Counted from the first letter of the stretch, positions 7,584 through 16,723 are shown. The stretch: DNA of 64,000 nt from Micrococcaceae bacterium RIT 802 (GCA_016892645.1 JAFEMX010000007.1:62001-126000); one strand, 5' to 3'. Notes: generated by a model from the letters alone, not told the origin. Program-made: numbers and translations.

Positions 7584-9377
7584 ATGAGCGGAGCACCAAC
7601 GACCGGCGCCAAGCCGGCCAGCCCCTTCAAACAACCCAAGGCCGTCTACGCGCTGGCGTTCGCCTGCGTGGTGTCCTTCATGGGCATCGGCCTGGTGGAC
7701 CCGATCCTGCCGGCGATCGCGTCCGACCTGGACGCCTCCCCCAGCCAGGTCACCATGCTGTTCACCAGCTACCTGCTGGTCACCGCCGTCGCCATGCTGT
7801 TCACCGGCTGGATCTCCAGCCACATCGGCGCGAAGCGCACGCTGATCTACGGCCTGTCCATCATCGTCGTCTTCTCCGCCCTGGCCGGCTTCTCCGATTC
7901 CATCGGCGGCATCGTCGGCTTCCGCGCCGGCTGGGGCGTGGGCAACGCGATGTTCATCGCCACCTCGCTGGCCGTCATCGTCGCCTCGGCCTCCGGCGGC
8001 TTCGTCGGCGCGATCGTGCTCTACGAGGCGGCGCTGGGCCTGGGCATGGCCGCCGGCCCGCTGCTCGGCGGGATGCTGGGCAACATCAGCTGGCGCGGCC
8101 CCTTCCTGGGCGTCTCCGTGCTGATGCTCATCGCCCTGGTCGCCACGATCACGATGGTCGCCCCGACCCCGAAACCGGTCCGCAAGACCGGCATCCTGGA
8201 CCCGCTGAAGGCGCTGAGGCACCGCGGCCTGCTGACCATGTCGCTGATGGCCCTGTGCTACAACTGGGCGTTCTTCACCGTGCTGGGCTACGCGCCGTTC
8301 CCCATGGGCCTGGACGCCACCCACCTGGGCTACGTGTTCTTCGGCTGGGGTTTGCTGGTCGCGATCTTCTCGGTCTTCGGCGCCCCGTGGCTGCAGCGCA
8401 AGCTCGGCATCGCCGGGACCCTGTACCTGAACCTGGCGCTGTTCACCGTCACGATCCTGGTCATCGGCATCTGGGTCCACCGGCCCTCCGTGCTGATCCC
8501 CGCGGTCATCGCCACCGGCATCTTCATCGGCGTGAACAACACCGTCACCACCCAGGCCGTCATGACCGTCTCCCCGGTCGAACGCCCCGTCGCCTCGGCG
8601 GCCTACGGCTTCGTGCGCTTCATCGGCGGCGGGCTGGCCCCGCTGGCCGCCGGCAAGCTGGTCGAGCACTACAACATGCACGTCCCGTTCATCATCGGCG
8701 CCGTCGCCCTGGTCATCGGCCTGGCGATCCTCGCCTCCGGCCACCAGCTGTTGCGCCGGGCCGAGGAGGCCCAGGCGGCGGACACCGCTGCCGCCGCCGG
8801 ATCCGGGACCGGAACCGCTGCCACCGGGAACGACGCCGGTGCCTCCGCGGGTGCACCCGTCACCGGGCGCCACATCATCCCGGTCGACCACGCCGCCTCG
8901 GAGGCCATCGACGCCGCGTTCGCGGGCGAAGTGGTCGCCGCCATCGACTCGACGGGAACCGCCGACCGGGTCGTGGACAAGGCGCTGCGCGTGGCGGCCG
9001 CCCAGCACCTGAAGGTCCACGTGGTGCACGCCCTCGAGTCCGCAGTCGCCGGCGACACCGCGCTGGAGGGCGAGGACGCCGGGGCCGCCGCAGCAGCGGT
9101 ATCGGCCCAGCTGGACCGGCTGGCGGCCGCCGGGGTCCCGTCCGCCGGCTTCATCCTGCTCACCGGCCCGGACCACCCGGCCGACCATGCAGGTACCGGA
9201 CGCGCCGTCGCGTCCTACGCCAACCACGCCAACGCCCGGTCACTGGTCATCGGCGCGCCGACCCACGGCGGCCTCGCCGCCCTGATGGATGCCTCGGCCA
9301 GCCGGGAGATCTGGCGGACCGCCCGCACCGACGTCACCATCGTCACGCCCGAGCCCGCCGTCGCCGAGCCGGCCTGA
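7584..9377 (+). CDS. MFS drug-efflux-type transporter fused to a C-terminal UspA-like domain
   Basis: A 597-aa two-part protein. Residues about 20-390 are a 12-helix major facilitator with the motif-A-like loop GWISSHIGAKRTLIYG after helix 2, helix-4 RAGWGVGNAMF, and a motif-C-like segment EAALGLGMAAGPLLGG, typical of DHA1 multidrug exporters. After a low-complexity linker (about 400-435) rich in Ala, Gly and Thr, residues about 440-597 resemble a universal stress protein domain: VVAAIDSTGTADRVVDKAL at its start and LVIGAPTHGGLAALM near the end. Plain DHA1 pumps are about 400 aa. ATG 7584 follows GGAG (7575-7578). It is probably co-transcribed with marR. Confidence 0.87.
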   Translation: MSGAPTTGAKPASPFKQPKAVYALAFACVVSFMGIGLVDPILPAIASDLDASPSQVTMLFTSYLLVTAVAMLFTGWISSHIGAKRTLIYGLSIIVVFSALAGFSDSIGGIVGFRAGWGVGNAMFIATSLAVIVASASGGFVGAIVLYEAALGLGMAAGPLLGGMLGNISWRGPFLGVSVLMLIALVATITMVAPTPKPVRKTGILDPLKALRHRGLLTMSLMALCYNWAFFTVLGYAPFPMGLDATHLGYVFFGWGLLVAIFSVFGAPWLQRKLGIAGTLYLNLALFTVTILVIGIWVHRPSVLIPAVIATGIFIGVNNTVTTQAVMTVSPVERPVASAAYGFVRFIGGGLAPLAAGKLVEHYNMHVPFIIGAVALVIGLAILASGHQLLRRAEEAQAADTAAAAGSGTGTAATGNDAGASAGAPVTGRHIIPVDHAASEAIDAAFAGEVVAAIDSTGTADRVVDKALRVAAAQHLKVHVVHALESAVAGDTALEGEDAGAAAAAVSAQLDRLAAAGVPSAGFILLTGPDHPADHAGTGRAVASYANHANARSLVIGAPTHGGLAALMDASASREIWRTARTDVTIVTPEPAVAEPA

Positions 9378-9393
9378 CCCTTGACCCCCGGCC

Positions 9394-9412
9394 GGGGCCC
9401 CACGCGGGCCCC
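9394..9412. terminator. GC-rich hairpin after the MFS-Usp gene
   Basis: GGGGCCC (9394-9400), loop CACGC, GGGCCCC (9406-9412) form a perfect 7-bp stem 16 nt after the stop codon. There is no T-run, so termination efficiency is uncertain. The next gene has its own -10-like box (TAGGCT, 9429-9434). Confidence 0.5.
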
Positions 9413-9440
9413 TGACCGGGGCGCGCCCTAGGCTGGTGCC

Positions 9441-11246
9441 ATGGAATCGCCCATCATGACGTACCTGCGTGAGCTGCACGCCGAGATCTCCGCCGCGCGG
9501 GGCGGGACCCCCTACACGGTCGCCCCGGCCGGGACCTCGATCGACCCCGATGATTTCGGCATCTGCCTGGCCACCGTCGACGGCTACGTCTACGAGGTCG
9601 GCACCACCCGCCAGGAATTCACCCTCCAGTCGATCTCCAAGCCCTTCAGCTACGGGCTGGCGCTGGCCGACCTGGGCCACGAGGCCGTCGATGCCAAGGT
9701 CGACGTCGAACCCTCCGGGGACCCCTTCAACGAGATCTCCCTGGCCGCGGGCAGCGGCCGCCCGGCCAACGCGATGATCAACGCCGGCGCCCTGGCCGTG
9801 GCGGGGATGATCAAGGGCTCCGGCGGGAAATCCGCCGTCAACCGCATCGTCGACCTGTACTCCGACTGCGCCGGGCGGCCGCTGCGCTCGAGCCCGAGCG
9901 TGTTCGCCACCGAGATGCGCCACAGCGACCGCAACCATGCCCTGGCCTACCTGCTCAGCTCCTTCGGCATCATCGAGGAACGCCCCACCGCCGCCCTGAA
10001 GACCTACCTGCGCCAATGCGCGGTCCAGGTCACCTGCCGGGACCTGTCCATCATGGCAGCCACGCTGGCCAATGCGGGGACCAATCCGGTCACCGGCAAG
10101 GAGGCGATGGGCATCGCCGAGGTGGAGCGGATCCTCTCGGTCATGATGACCTCGGGCATGTACGACGACGCCGGGGCATGGGCCAGCAACGTGGGCATGC
10201 CGGCCAAGTCCGGCGTCGGCGGCGGCACGCTGGCGGTGCTTCCCGGGCAGGCCGGACTGGCGGTCTTCTCCCCGCCGCTGGATGCCCATGGCGGCAGTGT
10301 GCGTGGCATCCTCACCAGCCAGCGGCTGTCGCAGGAGATGGAAATGCACTTCGTCCGCTCCGCGCGTGCCGGCCGTTCGGCCATCCGCGCATCGCACGAC
10401 ATCACCGAGCTCCCCTCGGGCATCCGGCGCAACGACGAGGCCGCCGTCGTCCTGGCCGAACACGGGCACCGGGCGCGGCTGATCGAACTCAACGGAGACC
10501 TGCTCTTCGCCGGCACCGAATCCGTGCTGCGCGGCATCAGCGACCTCGACGACGCCGTGGAGGTGGTGGTGCTGGACCTGCGCCGCCTGGACGAGGTCGG
10601 GGCCGTGGCGCGGCGCATGCTGGCCCGCATGCAGCGGGCCCTGGCCGCCGAGGACCGGATGCTGCTGACCATCGACCCCGAGGACCTGCTCGCGGGGGCC
10701 TTCGATGACCGGGTCCCCGTGTTCGATACCCGTTCGGCCGCCGTCGAATATACGGAGAACCTGGTCATTGGCCGCTACGGGCGGGACTTGGACCTGGCAG
10801 CATCCGTCCCGGTCACGGAATCCCCTGCCCTGTCGGGCCTCGCTCCGGAGGCGGTGCGTCGGCTGGTCTCCCGGATGGAGCCCCGTCACCACGAGCACGG
10901 GGACATCGTCCGGCGCGTCGGCCAGCGGTTCGGCGGCGTTCATTTCATCGTCTCCGGGAAGATCAACACGATCGCCACCGATCCGGACGGCAAACGGGTC
11001 CGGTTGAGCACGCTGGGCGCGGGCATGACGTTTGGCGAGCTTGCGCTGGGCACCGAGGATCGGCAGGAAACCACGGAAAAGGCGGAGGGCCCGGTGGAGC
11101 TGATGGTCCTCGGCCCCGAGGCCATCGACCGGCTCGAGGCCGAGGAGCCCCAGGTGGCCGTCCAACTCTGGCGGGCCCTGACCCGCGATGCCTACGCCCG
11201 GGTGGACCAGTACCTGCGCGAGACGGCGGTCCGTTTCCGCGAATGA
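9441..11246 (+). CDS. glsA: Three-domain glutaminase: GlsA + STAS + cyclic-nucleotide-binding fold (paralog 2)
   Basis: Paralog of the 4460-6286 protein, 601 aa, alignable over its whole length. The glutaminase domain has SISKPFSYG with the SxxK pair, NAMINAGALAVAG, YDDAGAWASNVGMPAKSG and VGGGTLAVLPG. The STAS-like segment reads LIELNGDLLFAGTES and VEVVVLDLRRLDEVGAVA. The cNMP-fold segment reads GGVHFIVSGKI and GAGMTFGELALGT. The phosphate-binding-cassette stretch after GELAL (EDRQETTEKAEG) lacks a recognisable R-(A/S/T)-(A/T) trio, so binding of a cyclic nucleotide is doubtful and the fold may sense something else. TAGGCT ends 6 nt before the ATG, implying a leaderless transcript. Confidence 0.93.
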   Translation: MESPIMTYLRELHAEISAARGGTPYTVAPAGTSIDPDDFGICLATVDGYVYEVGTTRQEFTLQSISKPFSYGLALADLGHEAVDAKVDVEPSGDPFNEISLAAGSGRPANAMINAGALAVAGMIKGSGGKSAVNRIVDLYSDCAGRPLRSSPSVFATEMRHSDRNHALAYLLSSFGIIEERPTAALKTYLRQCAVQVTCRDLSIMAATLANAGTNPVTGKEAMGIAEVERILSVMMTSGMYDDAGAWASNVGMPAKSGVGGGTLAVLPGQAGLAVFSPPLDAHGGSVRGILTSQRLSQEMEMHFVRSARAGRSAIRASHDITELPSGIRRNDEAAVVLAEHGHRARLIELNGDLLFAGTESVLRGISDLDDAVEVVVLDLRRLDEVGAVARRMLARMQRALAAEDRMLLTIDPEDLLAGAFDDRVPVFDTRSAAVEYTENLVIGRYGRDLDLAASVPVTESPALSGLAPEAVRRLVSRMEPRHHEHGDIVRRVGQRFGGVHFIVSGKINTIATDPDGKRVRLSTLGAGMTFGELALGTEDRQETTEKAEGPVELMVLGPEAIDRLEAEEPQVAVQLWRALTRDAYARVDQYLRETAVRFRE

Positions 11247-11366
11247 CCTGCGACGACGCGTCCACCCGGCCGGCCGGGTGCGTCAACTATAGTTACGGCA
11301 AGGCATGGACAGTGTTGCCGCAGGCCCTTCCCGTCGGCGGCGCGACCGCACGATCAGGGGGTGGGC

Positions 11367-12011
11367 TTGGACTTCTTGGAATTCCTGGTCAAGCGCAGCG
11401 ACGACATGCTCGAATACGGACTCGGCCACATCGCCGTCGTGGGCATCTCCGTCGTCCTGGCCACGGTGATCGGCGTCGGGCTGGGCATCGCCAGCTACCG
11501 CCGTCCCCGCCTCCGCGAGGGGATCCTCGCCGTCTCCGCCGCGTTCCTCACCGTCCCCTCCTTCGCGTTGTTCATCCTGTTGGTCGGCCCGTTGGGCCTC
11601 GGGGCCAAGCCGGTCGTCGTCGCCCTGACCATGTACGGGTTGCTGCCCATCGTCCGCAATACGATCACCGGGCTGCGCGAGGTCGATCCCGCCGTCGTCG
11701 AATCTGCCCTGGGAATGGGCATGAGCCGGACCCAGCGCCTGCTGCGCATCGAGCTGCCGCTGGCCTGGCCGGTCATCATCACCGGCATCCGCGTCACCAC
11801 CCTGGTGCTGCTGGGCATCGCCGCCATCGGCGCCGTCATCCTCGGCCCCGGCTACGGAGAGATGATCTTCACCGGCCTGGCCCGCGTCGGCACGCCTGTC
11901 GCGGTCAAACTGGTCCTGGGCGGGACCGTCGGCGTGATCCTGCTGGCCATCCTGTTCGACCTGTTGTTCTATGCCATCCGCAAGCTCACCACCTCGCGAG
12001 GAATCCAATGA
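11367..12011 (+). CDS. Osmoprotectant ABC transporter permease (OpuBB/ProW-like)
   Basis: First gene of a four-gene glycine betaine/choline/carnitine-type import operon, about 214 aa. The binding-protein-dependent permease loop is clear (ALGMGMSRTQRLLRIELPLA, the EAA-type coupling motif), as is the end of the transmembrane domain (ILGPGYGEMIFTGLARVGTP). The TTG at 11367 gives the family-like N-terminus MDFLEFLVKRSDD and lies 6 nt after AGGGG (11356-11360). A GTG at 11361 abuts that ribosome-binding site and is less likely. A palindrome AACTATAGTT (11285-11294) holding a TATAGT -10-like box probably marks the operon promoter. Confidence 0.88.
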   Translation: MDFLEFLVKRSDDMLEYGLGHIAVVGISVVLATVIGVGLGIASYRRPRLREGILAVSAAFLTVPSFALFILLVGPLGLGAKPVVVALTMYGLLPIVRNTITGLREVDPAVVESALGMGMSRTQRLLRIELPLAWPVIITGIRVTTLVLLGIAAIGAVILGPGYGEMIFTGLARVGTPVAVKLVLGGTVGVILLAILFDLLFYAIRKLTTSRGIQ

Positions 12012-13261
12012 CCAGCGCACCCGATGACACGCAGGCCACCGAGCGGCAGGCCATGGGCAAGGTACTCATCCGGCTCGAGGACCTGACCAAGCGCTTCCCG
12101 GGCCAGCGGCACAATGCCGTGGACGAGCTGACGCTGGATATCCACGAGGGCGAGATCGTGGTGCTCGTCGGCCCGTCGGGCTGCGGCAAGACGACGACCA
12201 TGAAGATGATCAACCGGATCATCGAACCGACGTCCGGGCGCATCATCCTCGACGGCGAGGACGTCACCCGGGCCGACGCGGACACCCTGCGCCGGCGCAT
12301 CGGCTACGTCATCCAGCAGGTCGGCCTCTTTCCGCACATGACCATTGGCGACAATGTCGCCACCGTCCCGGGCCTGCTGGGCTGGGACAAAAAGCGTGTC
12401 TCGGCACGGGTCGACGAGCTCCTGGAGATGGTGAACATGCCACCGGCCCACTACCGCAACCGGTACCCCAAGGAACTTTCCGGCGGTCAGCAGCAGCGCG
12501 TGGGTGTCGCCAGGGCGCTCGGCGCCGACCCTGCGGTCATGCTCATGGACGAGCCGTTCGGCGCCATCGACCCGATCACCCGCGACCGGCTGCAGAACGA
12601 GTTCCTGCGCCTGCAGTCCAAAGTGCGCAAGACCATCGTCTTCGTCACCCATGACATCGATGAGGCCATCAAGATGGGCGACCGGATCGCGATCCTGCAG
12701 GAGGGCTCGCGCATCGCCCAATACGACACCCCCGAACAGATCCTCACCGCACCGGCCAGCGAATTCGTCTCCGACTTCATCGGCCGCGGCGCATCGCTGA
12801 AGCGCCTGAACCTCAGCCGCGTCGCCGACATCGAGCTCAGCGCCTGGCCAACCGTCCCCCTCGGCACCAGCCCGGACCAGGCCCTGGACCTGCTGCGCCG
12901 CACCGAGCACAGTGCACTGCTGGTGCTGGACGAAGCCGGCAAGCCCCGCCGGTGGGTCGGCGCCGAGGACCTGCGGCACGCGTCCGGCCGGGCCCTCGAT
13001 GAGATCGGCCTGCCTCCCGAGGCAGTCGTCGAGCCGCGCGCCACCCTCAGCGATGCCCTGAACGAGCTGATCACCGCCCGCTACAGCGTGACCATCGTCG
13101 TCGACGGGCACGGCGCCTATCAGGGAGTCGTGGACATCGACCAGATCACCGAGGCCATCCGCACCATGCGGTCCACTGCCGTGGCCCGCGCCCGGGCCGG
13201 CATCGGCGGCACGGACACCACGGCCCCGGGGGACGCCCCCGGGGACCCGGGGCGGGGATGA
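12008..13261 (+). CDS. Osmoprotectant ABC transporter ATPase with CBS domains (OpuBA/ProV-like)
   Basis: ATPase subunit, 417 aa. Walker A GPSGCGKTT, Q-loop IQQVGLFPHMTIGDNV, signature LSGGQQQRVGVARAL, Walker B VMLMDEPFGAIDP and switch His FVTHDIDEAI are all present. Residues about 275-400 form a tandem CBS module (LGTSPDQALDLLRRTEHSAL and EPRATLSDALNELITARYSV). In OpuA-type relatives such modules sense ionic strength, so osmotic gating is a reasonable inference. Its ATG overlaps the stop of the upstream permease (ATGA), and its end overlaps the next permease start by 4 nt. Confidence 0.93.
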   Translation: MTSAPDDTQATERQAMGKVLIRLEDLTKRFPGQRHNAVDELTLDIHEGEIVVLVGPSGCGKTTTMKMINRIIEPTSGRIILDGEDVTRADADTLRRRIGYVIQQVGLFPHMTIGDNVATVPGLLGWDKKRVSARVDELLEMVNMPPAHYRNRYPKELSGGQQQRVGVARALGADPAVMLMDEPFGAIDPITRDRLQNEFLRLQSKVRKTIVFVTHDIDEAIKMGDRIAILQEGSRIAQYDTPEQILTAPASEFVSDFIGRGASLKRLNLSRVADIELSAWPTVPLGTSPDQALDLLRRTEHSALLVLDEAGKPRRWVGAEDLRHASGRALDEIGLPPEAVVEPRATLSDALNELITARYSVTIVVDGHGAYQGVVDIDQITEAIRTMRSTAVARARAGIGGTDTTAPGDAPGDPGRG

Positions 13262-14046
13262 CCATGTCCTTGCAGACCCGCGACACGGACATCGTCGCCC
13301 AGACTCCCCCGCGCACCCGGCACCGGTCGCTGCTGGGGTACCTGCTCATGCCGGCGATCCTCGCCGCCGCCTGCCTCGGCCTGTACCTATACGTCGGTTC
13401 ACGCGAGCTGGACAGCATCGAGGCCCGGTCCCTGAACTGGCCGCGCCTGGCCCGGGCGATCTGGGAGCACGTGGAGCTGACGGCGGTTTCCACGGCGATC
13501 ACGCTGGTGATCGCGATTCCACTGGGCGTCCTCCTGACCCGTTCCTTCACCCGCAGGATCCGTCCGTATCTGCTGACGCTGCTGACGCTGGGCCAGGCGG
13601 TCCCCACCATTGCGGTCCTGGTCCTGCTGGCCGTCGCCTTCCTGTTCCTGGGCTTCCAGGCGGCCATCGTCGGCCTGGTCATCTACGCAATCATCCCGGT
13701 CCTGCTCAACACGATGGTCGGCCTCGAGCAGGTCGACGCTGCGGTGCTCGAGGCCGGGCGCGGCATGGGCATGTCCAAGGCGACCGTGCTGCGGCGGCTG
13801 GAGCTGCCGCTGTCCATCCCGATCATGCTCGCCGGAGTGCGCACCGCCCTGGTCATCAACGTCGGGACGGCGACCCTGACCACCTACATCAATGCAGGCG
13901 GCCTGGGCGACATCATCGTCGCCGGCCTGTCCACCAACCGGGTGATGGTCCAGATCGTCGGTGCGGCGCTGACCGCGGTGCTGGCCCTGCTCATCGACTA
14001 CCTGGCCGGAATCGCCGAGGACTTCCTGCGACCCAAAGGGCTGTAG
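13258..14046 (+). CDS. Osmoprotectant ABC transporter permease (OpuBD/ProW-like)
   Basis: Second permease of the operon, 262 aa, with one N-terminal helix (LLGYLLMPAILAAACLGLYL) before the five-helix transport core. The coupling loop EAGRGMGMSKATVLRRLELP and the terminal INAGGLGDIIVAGLSTNRVM are typical of OpuBD/OpuCD proteins. It shares 4 nt with the ATPase gene and ends 30 nt before the binding-protein gene. With the smaller permease at 11367 it probably forms the membrane heterodimer. Preference for betaine, choline, carnitine or ectoine cannot be decided from sequence. Confidence 0.91.
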   Translation: MTMSLQTRDTDIVAQTPPRTRHRSLLGYLLMPAILAAACLGLYLYVGSRELDSIEARSLNWPRLARAIWEHVELTAVSTAITLVIAIPLGVLLTRSFTRRIRPYLLTLLTLGQAVPTIAVLVLLAVAFLFLGFQAAIVGLVIYAIIPVLLNTMVGLEQVDAAVLEAGRGMGMSKATVLRRLELPLSIPIMLAGVRTALVINVGTATLTTYINAGGLGDIIVAGLSTNRVMVQIVGAALTAVLALLIDYLAGIAEDFLRPKGL

Positions 14047-14076
14047 GCCATCACCCGCACCACGAAAAGAGGAACC

Positions 14077-15021
14077 ATGAAACCGATGTCACGACATGCC
14101 AAGGCAGCCACCGCGCTCGGCGCCGGCCTGATGCTGCTGCTCACCGCCTGCGGCGGAGGCTCGGGCGGCGGAAACGACGCCGGCGGCGACGGGGAGCTCT
14201 CGGGGGCCCAACTGTCCGTCGGTTCCAAGGAGTTCACCGAATCCATCATCCTCGCCCAGATCACCGCAGTTGCCCTGGAGAATGCCGGTGCCAAGGTCGA
14301 GGACAAGACGGGCATCTCCGGCAGCGCCACGGTGCGCGAGGCCCTGGAGAGCAAGGAGATCGACATGTACTGGGACTACACCGGCACCGGGTGGGTCAAC
14401 ATCCTGGGCAACACCACGGAGGACGTCCCGAAGGACCTCTACGCCGCCGTGGCCAAGGCCGATGCGAAGAACGGCATCGCCTGGCTTGAGCCGGCGCCCT
14501 TCGACGACACCTACCGCATCGCCGTGCCCACGTCCTTCTCCGAGGAACACGACATCACCACGATGAGCCAGGCGGCCGCCTACATCAAGGACCACCCCGG
14601 CGATTCCAACGTGTGCGCGGCGAGCGAGTTCATCAACCGCGACGACGGCCTGCCGGGTGTGGAGAAGGCCTATGGCTTCAAGTTCGGCAAGACCGTGGAA
14701 CTGGACCTGAACCTGATCTACACCCAGATCGGCGAGTCATGCAGCTTCGGGGAGGTCTTCTCCACCGACGCACGCATCGTCTCCAACGACCTCACGGTTC
14801 TGGACGACGACAAGAAGTTCTTCGTCGAGTACAAGGGAGCCCTGACGCTGCGCCAGGAGACCCTGGACCAATACCCGGCCATCGCCGAGATCATGAAGCC
14901 CATCAGCGAAGCCCTCACCAACGAGGTCATCACCGAACTCAATGGCAAGGTGGACAACGACGGCGAGCAGCCGCGCGACGTGGCCGAGGACTGGCTGAAG
15001 GACGAGGGCCTGGTCGGCTAG
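14077..15021 (+). CDS. Osmoprotectant-binding lipoprotein (OpuBC/OsmF-like)
   Basis: Substrate-binding subunit of the ABC importer, 314 aa. The signal peptide ends in the lipobox LLTAC, followed by a Gly/Ser-rich tether. The OpuAC fold is recognisable from QLSVGSKEFTESIILAQITA, KEIDMYWDYTGTGWVN and the later DGLPGVEKAYGFKFG. Aromatic residues such as those in YWDYTGTGW usually form the quaternary-ammonium cage, which supports a betaine-like ligand, as known for the family. RBS-like AGAGGA precedes the ATG. It is the last gene of the operon. Confidence 0.92.
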   Translation: MKPMSRHAKAATALGAGLMLLLTACGGGSGGGNDAGGDGELSGAQLSVGSKEFTESIILAQITAVALENAGAKVEDKTGISGSATVREALESKEIDMYWDYTGTGWVNILGNTTEDVPKDLYAAVAKADAKNGIAWLEPAPFDDTYRIAVPTSFSEEHDITTMSQAAAYIKDHPGDSNVCAASEFINRDDGLPGVEKAYGFKFGKTVELDLNLIYTQIGESCSFGEVFSTDARIVSNDLTVLDDDKKFFVEYKGALTLRQETLDQYPAIAEIMKPISEALTNEVITELNGKVDNDGEQPRDVAEDWLKDEGLVG

Positions 15022-15067
15022 TTCCCGGGCCCCTCTGGTCGGCCCCTGCGGGCGGTTCTGCGTGGCC

Positions 15068-16585
15068 TCAGGCCTCGACGAACCGCCCCACCGTCCGCTG
15101 TGCGTCGATACCCGGCAGCGCCTCGGTGAACATCCGGAAGTAGGCCAGTTCCTCGGTGGTGCGCAGGGGCGGATCCAGGACGCCGGCCTCGGCCGCCAGC
15201 TCGGCGGTGGTGGCCTGGGAGCCGAAGTGGGCGCGGAGGACGTCGTTCATCCCGGTCCCCTCGCCGAACTGCTCCTTGCGCCGCCACAACACCTCATCGG
15301 GCAGCCAGCCGTCGAAGGCGCGGCGCAACAGCCACTTGGCGGGACGATCCGGTCCGGTCAGCTTCCACGCTGGCGGCAGGGCCAGCGCCAGTTCCACCAT
15401 GTCAAGGTCCAGGAACGGCAGACGCGGTTCGAGCCCGTGGGCCCCGGTGACCCGGTCCACGCGCTGCAGGCCACCGATGTGCAGGCCCTCGATGGTCTGC
15501 AACAAGTCCTCGTGCAGGGCCTCGCCGGTGTCATGCTGGCCATAGTGTGCGTACCCGGCGAACAGCTCGTCGGCACCCTCTCCGACCAGCACGATCTTCA
15601 CATGGTTCGCGGCGAGTCCGGCCACCAGGTGGTTGGGCACGGCGCTGTGAACCAGAGTCGGGTCGAAGGACTCCAGCTCCGCGACGATCCGCGGCACCAG
15701 GGCGATGGCGTCCTCGGCCGTGTAGACGAGTTCGTGGTGGTCGGTGTCGGAGTGGGTGGCGACGAGGCGGGCCGCCAGCAGGTCCGGGCTTCCCTCCATG
15801 CCCACCGCAAAGGTCTGCACCCGGCGCCCCTGCCGGGCGGCCGCACGGGCGGCGATCGCGGTCACGATGCTCGAATCCACGCCCCCGGAAAGCAGCACCC
15901 AGACCGGGACCCGGGCGTCCATCCCCCGTTCGACGGCCCGAACCAGCGTCTCGCGCAGCGCGTCGAAGACCCACGCAGGAGGTTCCTCCTGCGGGCTGCG
16001 GCTCTTGAGCAGCACCGGGGCGCCGGCCGGGAAGGCCGGGCCGGCTTCCAGTCCTCCGTCCGGCGTCCACCGGTGGCCCGGCGGAAACGGCTCGACATCG
16101 ACACGCCACCCTTCATCGAAGGCCTTCATCTCCGAGGCAAACAGCACGGTGTCCCCGCGCCGGGCCCAATACAGGGGCGCCAGGCCCAGCAGGTCACGGG
16201 CCACGGCAAACCCGCCGCCCTCGGTGGCGATCACCAGGGCAAACGTGCCCCACAACTTCTCGAACGCGGCGATCCCGAGCTCGGCATGCAATTCCAACGC
16301 GGCCTCCAGATCCGAGCCCGTGCTGAAACGATCGGTGCCCAACCTGCTGCGGATCCGCTCGTGGTTGTAGATCTCTCCGTCACCCACCAGCCAACTCCCG
16401 CCTGTTCCCTGCAGCGGCTGGAGCCCGACCGGCGCACCGGTGATCGACAAATTGGCGACCCCCAGCCAGGCCTCGCCCAGCTGGCGGATGCCCTCCCCAT
16501 CGGGGCCGCGATGGGCCAGCCGGGACAGCATCCGCTGGCCCATCTCCGGATCGAACGGCCCATGCGCCGCCACTATGCCTGACAT
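15068..16585 (-). CDS. Asparagine synthetase (AsnB)-like protein with Cys-to-Ser at the glutaminase nucleophile
   Basis: A 505-aa protein with the two-domain AsnB layout. Residues 1-200 look like a class II glutamine amidotransferase (LSRLAHRGPDGEG, WLVGDGEIYNHERIR, FALVIATEGGGFAVARDLLG), but the protein begins MSGIVA where glutamine-dependent enzymes have MCGI. The codon at 16580-16582 reads TCA (Ser) on this strand, so the N-terminal catalytic Cys is absent. The synthetase domain is intact: PP-loop VLLSGGVDSSIVTAI, then GEGADELFAGYAHYG. On established AsnB chemistry this predicts an ammonia-dependent enzyme, or a different amide-forming reaction. AGAGGA precedes the ATG. It is convergent with the osmoprotectant operon. 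Confidence 0.85.
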   Translation of the reverse strand: MSGIVAAHGPFDPEMGQRMLSRLAHRGPDGEGIRQLGEAWLGVANLSITGAPVGLQPLQGTGGSWLVGDGEIYNHERIRSRLGTDRFSTGSDLEAALELHAELGIAAFEKLWGTFALVIATEGGGFAVARDLLGLAPLYWARRGDTVLFASEMKAFDEGWRVDVEPFPPGHRWTPDGGLEAGPAFPAGAPVLLKSRSPQEEPPAWVFDALRETLVRAVERGMDARVPVWVLLSGGVDSSIVTAIAARAAARQGRRVQTFAVGMEGSPDLLAARLVATHSDTDHHELVYTAEDAIALVPRIVAELESFDPTLVHSAVPNHLVAGLAANHVKIVLVGEGADELFAGYAHYGQHDTGEALHEDLLQTIEGLHIGGLQRVDRVTGAHGLEPRLPFLDLDMVELALALPPAWKLTGPDRPAKWLLRRAFDGWLPDEVLWRRKEQFGEGTGMNDVLRAHFGSQATTAELAAEAGVLDPPLRTTEELAYFRMFTEALPGIDAQRTVGRFVEA

Positions 16586-16723
16586 CTCAATCCTCTTTCG
16601 ACGGGTCGTCGTCTCTCCCGTGCGGCCAGTCTAGCCAGCCACGCGGCCAAACGATCGGGTCCCGCTGCTAGATTCGAGAGGACGACGCCGGGAACGACCC
16701 GGCTCCGGAAAATGGGGGTGGCG

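Noticed and set aside
7557-9227. A 556-codon open frame antisense to the MFS-Usp gene
   Set aside because: Composition is Gly/Asp/Gln/Arg-rich with no recognisable domain, whereas the plus-strand frame has 12 helices and MFS motifs.
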